NCBI RefSeq assembly: GCF_017377795.1
Contig: NZ_JAFRDR010000003.1
Coordinates: forward strand, 682,001 to 746,000
Direction of reading: 5' to 3'
Length of the DNA: 64,000 bases
Source: Williamsia soli
Lineage (GTDB): Bacteria; Actinomycetota; Actinomycetes; Mycobacteriales; Mycobacteriaceae
Shown here: one piece after another, positions 53,556 through 62,200 of the stretch
Numbering within the stretch: the first letter of the stretch is position 1
How the letters are laid out: each line of letters begins with the position of its first letter
The notes under the pieces: model-generated
Databases searched by the model: none
Seen by the model: only the letters and a program-made list of their open reading frames with translations
Told to the model about the DNA's origin: nothing
Made by a program: the position numbers and the translations under genes

Positions 53556-54495
53556 GGGGTGCGCTCCCTGCCAGGGACACGAAGACGTCGTCGAGGGTCG
53601 GTTCGGAGACACTCGAGTCAGCGACCTCGATACCCGTTCTGGCGAGTACGCCGATGGCGTGGGTCAGACTGCGACTGGCGTCGTGCGTCGAATAGGTGAT
53701 CACTGAGCCGTCGACGTCAACGGCGTGCACACCGTCCATCCGGCCGATCACCTCGGAGGCGGATCTCGCGTCGCCCGCGCGGGTCAGCTGCAGGCGCACC
53801 TGCGCTGTGCGGAGTGTCGACTTCAGTTCCGCGGGAGTGCCGCGCGCGACCACGTCACCGCCGACGATGACGGTCACCGCGTCCGCGAGTTGATCGGCCT
53901 CTTCGAGGTATTGGGTGGTCAGCAGAACACTTGTCCCCTCGTACACCAAAGCTTTGATCTCCGACCACAATTCGGTTCTGCTGATGGGATCGAGACTTGC
54001 GGTCGGCTCGTCGAGCAGCAGTACCGGCGGCCTGATGATGATGGCGCCCGCCAGATCGATCCGGCGTCGCATCCCGCCCGAGTAGGTGGCGACTCGGCGT
54101 TTGCCCGCCGTGGCGAGATTGAACTGCTCCAACAACTCTCGCGACCTCCGGGTGGCCTGTGTGCGCCCCAGACCCGACAGTCTCCCGATCATCACCAGGT
54201 TCTCGTGTCCGGTCAGGTTGTCGTCGACGACGGCATGTTGTCCCGACAGTCCGATGAGACTGCGCACCTGGTGTGAATGCGTCCGAGCGTCGATCCCGTT
54301 GATGTGTACCGAACCCGACGTCGGCGACAAGAGGGTGGCGATGATCCTGACGGTGGTGGTCTTGCCCGCACCGTTGGGGCCCAGCAGTCCCATCACGGTG
54401 CCGGCCGGGACCACCAGGTCGATCCCCTTCAGCGCGTCGACACCGCGGTAGCTCATCCGCAGGTCTGCGACCTCGATTGCGTGGGCGTCATTCAC
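53548..54495 (-). CDS. ABC exporter ATPase (DrrA-like)
   Basis: A 315-residue ATPase that drives the DrrB-like permease. It has Walker A LLGPNGAGKTTTVR, Q-loop, signature YSGGMRRRIDLA, Walker B VLLLDEPTASLDP and the switch His in a TTQYLEEADQLAD segment. The C-terminal extension of DrrA-type ATPases is present. The GTG start at 54493-54495 overlaps the DUF4012 stop by 8 bases. It is the third gene of the NRPS operon. Confidence 0.92.
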   Translation of the reverse strand: MNDAHAIEVADLRMSYRGVDALKGIDLVVPAGTVMGLLGPNGAGKTTTVRIIATLLSPTSGSVHINGIDARTHSHQVRSLIGLSGQHAVVDDNLTGHENLVMIGRLSGLGRTQATRRSRELLEQFNLATAGKRRVATYSGGMRRRIDLAGAIIIRPPVLLLDEPTASLDPISRTELWSEIKALVYEGTSVLLTTQYLEEADQLADAVTVIVGGDVVARGTPAELKSTLRTAQVRLQLTRAGDARSASEVIGRMDGVHAVDVDGSVITYSTHDASRSLTHAIGVLARTGIEVADSSVSEPTLDDVFVSLAGSAPRG

Positions 54496-56272
54496 AGACA
54501 GGGACCTCGACCTTCACTTCCGGATCGTCGACCAGTGGCTGCACCGGCACGACGGGTTCACCGGGTGAGGTCGGTTCCGTCAGTTGATACGTCACCGTCA
54601 CCGTCTCACCGGGCGGGATCTGGACCTGGCCGGTGGCGAAGGGATGTCCGCGTTCGGTGCCGACGGCCATCAACATCGGATCACCGTTCACAGTGGCCGA
54701 ATCGATGGTCGCGCCCTCGGTTCCATAGAGGGTCACCGCGGAGAAGTTCGTACCGTTCGGTAGCTGCAGCTGCGGATTACCCAGACTGCCGATCACGTAC
54801 GGCGGCAGACTCAGGTCGGTCAATGTGTTGGTGAACTTCACCTCGACAGTCGACGTCCGGGTGTCGGAATCGCAGCTGCCGGCCTTGTAGGTGATCTCCC
54901 GTTCCAGGTAGTAGTCGATCTTGTTGCCCGCCAGGTTTCCGACCACGACGTTCGCGTACGGCGCGGGGGTTTCGGCGACCTCGTGCGCGAGACCGGCGTC
55001 GGTGAGCAGTTGCTGCTCCTTCTCGTCGGCGCTGTAGACCATCAGTCGCTGTTCGTGCACCGAACGCCCCAGCGCCTCCAGCACCTTGGACGTGTTCCCG
55101 CGCATCGAGGTCAGCGCCGACACCGACTTCTGGGCGATCTCTTGCAAGTACGCCTTGCGAGCGGTGTTGTTGTTCGCGAACTGCTGGTAGGACGTCGACA
55201 GGGTCAGCTCGGTGACATCGTCGCCGGTCACCTTCTGGCCGTTGTCGAGAGTCACGGGCCCGGTGGCGTCGAGGAGGTAACTGAGCGCGACGGGATCGAG
55301 CGCGACCGCACCGTCGAGCTGCGTACCCGACTGCTGTTGCCACATGTTCATCCAGATCTGCGCCGCGTACGGGAAGTGGGCGCTGATGTTGCTGTTCCGG
55401 ATGTCGGTGTAGGGACGGCTGTACTTGTAGTTGTAGTCGTACTCTTCCCCGAGGTCGACAGGGTTTGCCGGCGCATCGATTTCGGCGTTGGTCCCCAGGT
55501 CGTCGACGTTCACCCGTCCGTTCTCGGCGCTCACCACCCCGTAGGCACCGAGAAGTCCACCCGTGGGGCGGGATTCGGCCGGTGTCTGGAATCCGAAGAA
55601 GTAGTTGCGCTCGCCTCCTCCTCCCAGCATCGGAGGCAGCAACTGGGCAGCGGTGTCGGTACCGCGGATGAACCGCGCGGATTCGGTGAGCTGGTCGAGC
55701 AACTTGGTCCGGGCATCGGACACCGTGCCGAACCAGCTTCCGTCCGTGGACGTCACGTCGGCCTGGATCGCTTCGGCGCGGTCGGCGATGACTGCCAGCT
55801 GCGGTTGCGCCTGCGCGAGCGCCGCCGTGTTGATCGTGTTGTCTGCCGATCGAAGGTTGTCAGGGTTGATGACCCCGGCCAGCTCCGCCGTCGGCGCCAG
55901 CACATCCGACGCCAGCGCATCCACCGAATCGGTCATCTCCTGCACCGATTGCAGCGGATCGCCGAGCCAGGGGATCGCGGCAGCCGCCGACCACACCGGG
56001 TTGTGCGCATCGTCTTTCGCCGACCGGGCGTCGGAGACGGCGGCCTCCGCTTCGCCGACAGCCTTGTCGGTGTCGCCGTCGAGGAAGGCCCGCTGCGCCG
56101 ACGAGGCATGCCCGCGGGCCGAATCCAGGGAATCCTTCGCCTTCAATCCCAGGTAGCCGAGATACAGGGCCGCCGCGACGAGCAGCACCAACACCACGAA
56201 GATCCCGAGCAGCCACCACCGCAGGCGCGACCTTCTTCTCGGGGCGGGTTCAGGCGTTGCAGCGCTGGTCAA
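54488..56272 (-). CDS. DUF4012 membrane-anchored protein
   Basis: A 594-residue protein with one N-terminal helix (about 18-43) after a basic RRRSRLRWW segment; the rest should lie outside the membrane. It contains the DUF4012 hallmarks: PWLGDPLQSVQEMTDSVDALASDVL, GERNYFFGFQTPAESRPTGGLLGAYGVV and PYTDIRNSNISAHFPYAAQIWMNMW. It also has a beta-sandwich-like C-terminus (PPGETVTVTYQL). The function is unknown; such genes are often found in actinobacterial surface-glycan regions. The TTG start at 56272 overlaps the NRPS stop (TTGA), so it is coupled to the synthetase. Confidence 0.85.
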   Translation of the reverse strand: MTSAATPEPAPRRRSRLRWWLLGIFVVLVLLVAAALYLGYLGLKAKDSLDSARGHASSAQRAFLDGDTDKAVGEAEAAVSDARSAKDDAHNPVWSAAAAIPWLGDPLQSVQEMTDSVDALASDVLAPTAELAGVINPDNLRSADNTINTAALAQAQPQLAVIADRAEAIQADVTSTDGSWFGTVSDARTKLLDQLTESARFIRGTDTAAQLLPPMLGGGGERNYFFGFQTPAESRPTGGLLGAYGVVSAENGRVNVDDLGTNAEIDAPANPVDLGEEYDYNYKYSRPYTDIRNSNISAHFPYAAQIWMNMWQQQSGTQLDGAVALDPVALSYLLDATGPVTLDNGQKVTGDDVTELTLSTSYQQFANNNTARKAYLQEIAQKSVSALTSMRGNTSKVLEALGRSVHEQRLMVYSADEKEQQLLTDAGLAHEVAETPAPYANVVVGNLAGNKIDYYLEREITYKAGSCDSDTRTSTVEVKFTNTLTDLSLPPYVIGSLGNPQLQLPNGTNFSAVTLYGTEGATIDSATVNGDPMLMAVGTERGHPFATGQVQIPPGETVTVTYQLTEPTSPGEPVVPVQPLVDDPEVKVEVPVCE

Positions 56273-59200
56273 TTCTCTCTCCTGGTGCCATCGGTGATGT
56301 CGAGATCTGTGTTGCTGCTCAGGCCGTCCGAGACGGGAGCATCGATGTGGCCGCCCACCAGGCCGGCGATCGCCGTCATTGCCTCTTCGCTACCCATCGC
56401 GTGATGCGCGACCGGCACCCGTTCGAGGTTCATCGTCCCTGTGACCAGCTGTTCCCATTGAGTGGGGTCCGGATTGTCTTGTGCTGCTATCAAAATCGTT
56501 CTCTCCGCCCGGGAAGGACCTGGTTGATAGGCTGCGGCGGCGGTGATCGCCTCGACGCAGCGTACCCGGTACTGCTCGAATCTCTCGTGGTCGATGGCTC
56601 TGAGCGCCGCCTCCAGCGACGCATCGATGGCGGCGCCGCGGGACGCCTCGTGATCAAGGCGCGGATCGAGCAGTACGAGTGTGTCGACGACGGCGCCGGA
56701 AGCCGTGAGCTGGCGGGTCACCTCGTGTGCGAGGACCGCACCGAGCGACCATCCGAGAAGGCGGTAAGGGCCGCTCGGCTGGGTGCTGCGGATCGTCGCC
56801 ACGTGGTGGGCCGCCAGCTCTTCGATCGTGAGCAGGTGGGGTGCGGCGGGGTCGTCGAGTCCGGGCATCTGCAGCCCGAGCACCGGGATCGACAGTGTGG
56901 CAGCGAGCGGACGGTAGTCGTTCACCAGCCCGCTGATCGGGTGGATGCACCACAGCGGCGTCCCTGCCCGACCGGCGGAGAGGTCCACGACCGCGCCCAG
57001 ACCCGCTGCCAGGTCTGCGTATTGATCGAGGACGGCGGCCAACGCGACGGGTGTCGTCTGTGCGAACAGGACAGCTGCCGGCACCGGTCGACCCAGACGG
57101 GCGGTCAGTGCCGCGGCCGCGGAGGCCAGCAGCAGCGAATTGCCGCCGACAGCGAAGAAGTCGTCATAGATGCCGAGTTCGTGGTTGCCGACGACGTCGC
57201 GGAACACCTCGACCACAGCGGCTTCGGTCGGGGTACGGGGCACGCCGCCGGCGACGGTCCACACCGGTTCGGGAAGGGCTGCGGTGTCGAGTTTGCCCAC
57301 CGGCGTGCGTGGGAGCTCCGGGACCAGGACGACGGCGGCCGGCACGAGGTGATGAGGGAGTTGCGCGACCAGGACGTCCATGAAGCGTTCGGGAACCGAA
57401 TCGGTGGGATCGGCGGCGATCACGTACGACACCAGTACGGGCCCGGTGGGACCGGTGCGCAACACGGTGGCCGCGGTACGCGCACCGGCGGCGACGAGTG
57501 CGGCATCGACCTCGCCGGGCTCGATCCGCTGGCCACGGATCTTGACCTGACGGTCGGCTCGACCGAGGTACTCGAGATCGCCACTTTCCAACCGGCGCAC
57601 CAGGTCTCCGGTACGGTACATCCGCTCACCCCCGGGCGCCGCCACGAACCGAGCGGCGGTGAGTGCAGGGTCCCGGCGGTAACCGAGCGCCAACGCCGAG
57701 CCGGTGAAGTACAGCTCGCCGACGGCTCCATCCGGAGTCGGACGGAGATGCGAATCGAGCACATGGCTGCGCAATCCGGGCACTCCGCGACCGATCACGG
57801 CCGCGCTCTCGGGCTGCATCGAACCACGTGCGGTACCGAGAACGGTTGTCTCCGTAGGTCCGTACAGGTTCGTCAGGCTACGACCATGACTCCACCGCCG
57901 GACGAGTTCCGGAGGACATGCCTCGCCGCCGACGAAGAGGGCACGCAGCGCGGGCAGTGCGGTCTCGTCGAGGGTCGCCAAAACCGAGGGGGTGGCGAAT
58001 GCCTGCGTGACACCCAATTGTTGCAACTGGTCGGTGAGGGTCCTGCCGCTGGCGTCGTCGGCGGGGACGACGGCGAGGGTCACCCCGGATGCGAACGCCC
58101 ACACCATCTCCAGGATCGATGCATCGAAGCTGGGGCTGGCGAGGTGGGCGACGCGGTCGTCGTCGGTGGCGGAGAACACCGCAGGCTCCACCAGATTGCG
58201 CAATCCCCGGTGCGAGACCACGACACCGTTCGGATTTCCCGTGGTACCGGAGGTGAACAGCAGGTAGGCGGCATCATCGACGCGCATCGGCGTCCAACCG
58301 ACAACAGGCGCGTTGTCGTCGGGTGCGGCTACGGGTACCTGGACCCGGCAGTGGTGGGCCGCGTTCGGCGCCGTCACCGCGACCTGGGCGCCGCTGATCG
58401 CGATCATCCGTTCAATGCGTTCGGACGGGTACCGCGGGTCGACGGGGACGTACACCGCGCCAAGTCGTGCGATGGCCCAGAATGCAACCACCGATTCCAC
58501 GCTGCGCGGCAACATCATCGCCACCGGGTCACCCCACTCGACCCCGGCAGCCTGCAGGTCTGCGGCCACAGCGGCCGACCAGTGGTCGAGTTGCGCGTAG
58601 GTGGCGGCGGTGACGCCGTCGTCGACGGCCACCGCGGCGGGGCGCCTGCGCAGCGAGTCCTGCAGCAGCTCTCCCAAGGTCACCTCGGGTCGACTGGGGA
58701 CGCGGTGCAAGCGGTCGGCCCGCTCCTCTTCGGTGCGTAGATCGGCCGCCTCGAGCGACGTGATCTCGTCGGCGACGATCAGTCGCAGGGCCACTTTCCA
58801 GCGCAGCGCGAGGGTCTCGATGGCGCGCTTGTCGTAGAGCGCCGTCGCGTAGGTGAACATCGCGGTGTCGCGGCCGACGGTCACCTGCAGGTCGAACTCC
58901 GAGTTCGGGCTCAGTTCGTTCGGTACATGGCCGCCGGGTTCGTCATTGACCGACAGGGTCACCTGGACGACCGGATGTCTGCCCAGCTCCCGGATCGGAT
59001 CTTGCTGTGCCACCACCTCATCGAACGGCAGAAGCGCGTGATCGAGCGCGGCCAGATCGATGTCGCGAACGAGTTCGAGTAGATCGTCGGTCGTCATTCC
59101 GGTGTGAAGCGTCGTCCGCAGCGCCACCGTCGAGACGAACATGCCGACCATGTCCGCGGTCTCCGGATGCCGCCGCAGCGACACCGGCGTGCCGACCGCG

Positions 59201-62200
59201 ACATCGTCTGTGCCGCACGCAATGGAGAGCGTGAGGGCCACAGCTGCGTGATAGACGTGGAACTCGCTGACGCCGCGGCGGCGGGCGGTGAGCGCGACAG
59301 CCTCCGTGGTCGGTTCGTCGACCGGCACCGCCACGGTGGCCGTGCGCAGTGACCGCTGCGGATCCCGGGGAGCGCAGTCGGGCAGTTCGAGTACCCCCGG
59401 GTAGCCGGCCAACGCCTGCTGCCAGTAGCTCAGCATCTCGTCGCGCGTGCCGGCGTTGACGACGTTCTGCCAGCGCGACACCTGGCCGTAGTCGACGGGC
59501 AGCGGCTGTAGCGGGCGGCCCGCCAACGCGGCGTCGAGGTCCCGGCGGAGCACTGCGACCGATTCACCGTCCATCGCGATGTGATGGGCGACGATCACCA
59601 AGAACCGGTGTCCGGACTGATCGACCAGCGCAGGACGGACCGGTACGGATGCGGTCAAGTCGAAAGGCGTTGCCAGCAGCGTCGCGACGACGTCGGTCAA
59701 CTCGCGGTCGCCGAGATCTGTGATCGGCGGGATCTCATCGAGCGTGACCTGCACGGGTGCGCCACTGCGGTCCGGGTAGATGGTGCGCAGGGGCGCGTGC
59801 CGGGCAGCGACCGCGTTCCACGCAGCAAAAGGATCCGCGCCGGAGGGAACACCGACCACCACCGGCACCGCGTAGAGCGGACGCTCCGGCAACATCTGCT
59901 GGATGAGCCACAGCCGTTGCTGGGCAGGTGAGAGGGGCACCGGTCCGAGGTCGGGCGGTGCACCGGCACCGGTCAGCGGCGGGAGCGCTTCGACGCCCGG
60001 GGATTCCGATTGCAGCAAGAGCGACGTCAGAGCAATCGGCGAGGGCGCCGCGAACACGTGCCTGACCGGTATCGCCGTCGCGGTGGCCTCGCCGATGATC
60101 GCGACCACCTGGGTGGCGGACAGCGAGGTACCACCGATGTCGAAAAAGCTTGCGTCGCGATCGATCTCGCCAACGGACAGGCCCAGCACCGTGGCCATCG
60201 CGGCGGTGACAATCCCCTCGAGCTCGAGATCTTCCGCTGCCGGCGACCAGCTCGGTGGCGCGGCGACGGAGATCTCGGCCGGCTCCGGGCGCGGCGCGAT
60301 CTCGCGGATGTGCACCACGGGGAACGGCTGATCCGGTGCGGTGGCCGCCGCGAGGAGCAGACGCGTGAACTCGGCGAGCAACTCGTCCGCCAACCCGGCG
60401 GGAATCGCCGGACCGTGCACCACCGTGATGTCGAGGTCGCCGCCGGCCCCGGCCGACAGCACGAACTCAAGGTCGTACTTCGGCGCCACGAGCCGTGCGG
60501 TGTCGGAAAGGACCTCGACCTCGAGCCCGGGCAGGGCCAACTGGTCGGACGTCATTGCGCCGAGCGCTTCCTGGTGGACCAGGAGCACCGAGATCAGGGG
60601 GTCGGCACCGGCGACTGCAGCAGTCCCGGCTCGACCGGCCGGGCTCACGGCACGCGCCACCGCGTCGTACGGCACGTCGGCGTGCGCGTGAGCGGTCAGG
60701 TCGGTGTCACGGGTGCGGCGCAGGGCCGTGCGGACTGTTGATTCGGGGTCGACGACGGTGCGCAGCGCCAGGGTGTTGACGAACATGCCCACGACCGGTT
60801 CCCACACCGGGTCGTCACGCCCGAGCACCGGTGCGCCGACGACCAGGTCGCGCGATCCTGTCCGCTGCGCCAGCAACGCCGCCAACGCCGTGTGCGTGAC
60901 GTGGAAGAGCGTCGACGATTCCGCCTGCCCGACCGCTGTGAGCGACGCCAGCGTCGTCGCATCGATGGTTCCGTGAACCGCTCCCCCGTCGCCGACGTCG
61001 GAGGGGTCGGTCGCTCGACCCGGAAGGCGTACGGGGCCCGGCACATCGGCCATCTCACGCCGCCAGAATGCGATCTGCTGCGCGTATCGGCTCGCAGGAT
61101 CGGCCGGGTCGCCGAGGTGGGCACCCTGCCACTGCGTGAAGTCTGCGTACGTCAGGGCCGGTCCGGGCGTGAGTTCTCCGGAGTAGGCACCGACGAGATC
61201 GCCGAGCAAGATCGGCATCGACCATCCGTCGGCGGCCACGTGGTGCAATGCGATCACCAGCCATGCCTCACTCTCGCCCGCGACCAGCACCTCAGCACGG
61301 AAACCCGGTTCGGTCGTGAGATCGAACGGCGTGGTGATCAGCTCGGCGATCCGCCCCATGACACCGTCGCCAGGAATGTCGGTCACCGGCGCACGCCGGA
61401 CCTCGGCGGGCTCGCCGACGAGTTGCCTTGGCCCGAGCGAGGTCTGCGGGTATGTGGCCCGCAAGGTTCCGTGTCTGCGCTGCAGTTCGGCCACCGCATC
61501 GGCGAGCCGCTCGGTGTCGAGTGCACCGGTGAGGCGCAGGACCATCGGAATCACATAGGCCGTCGAGTTCTGGTCTATCCGGTTCAGGACCCAGAGCCGT
61601 TGCTGCGGATAGGCCAACCCGAGGTCGGCGGGAACGGGCCGGTGGTGGGGTGCGTCGCGCGAGGACAGCGACGGTGCGAGCAGATCCACGGATGCCGCGA
61701 GAGCGGCGAGACTGCGCGCGTCGAGCACGTGGCGCACCGTCACGTCGCGGTTCAGCTGCTGACGAAGCCGGCCGGCAACTCGGCTGGCCGACAATGACGT
61801 ACCACCGGTGGCAAAGAACTCGCTCTGCCGTCCGAGCGATTCGGCGGGCACGTCGAGCACCTCGGCCCAGATCGCGGCAAGGATGTCCTCGGTGGGCGTC
61901 TGGAGCGGCACCAGGTCGTCGATCACCGGTGACGGCGCAGGCAGCGCTCGGCGATCGAGCTTGCCACTCGGCGTCATCGGGAAGTGGTCCACGACGGTGA
62001 TGTGTGTCGGGATGTGCGTGCCGGGAAGGATCGCACGCAACTGGTCGCGGATCGAGCCGGCATCGAAGGGGTGGTCGGGGTCGGGGATGAGCCAGGATGC
62101 GAGAACCGGTTCGACACCACCAGTCGAGATGGCCGTGGTTGCCCGTTCGACACCGGGAAGGGACATCAGGGCCGCGTCGATCTCGGCCGGTTCGAGGCGG

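Noticed and set aside
56257-58740. 827-codon open frame on the plus strand
   Set aside because: It lies wholly antisense to the NRPS second A domain, T domain and TE, is rich in Arg/Gly/His, and shows no domain. High-GC genes produce such shadow frames.
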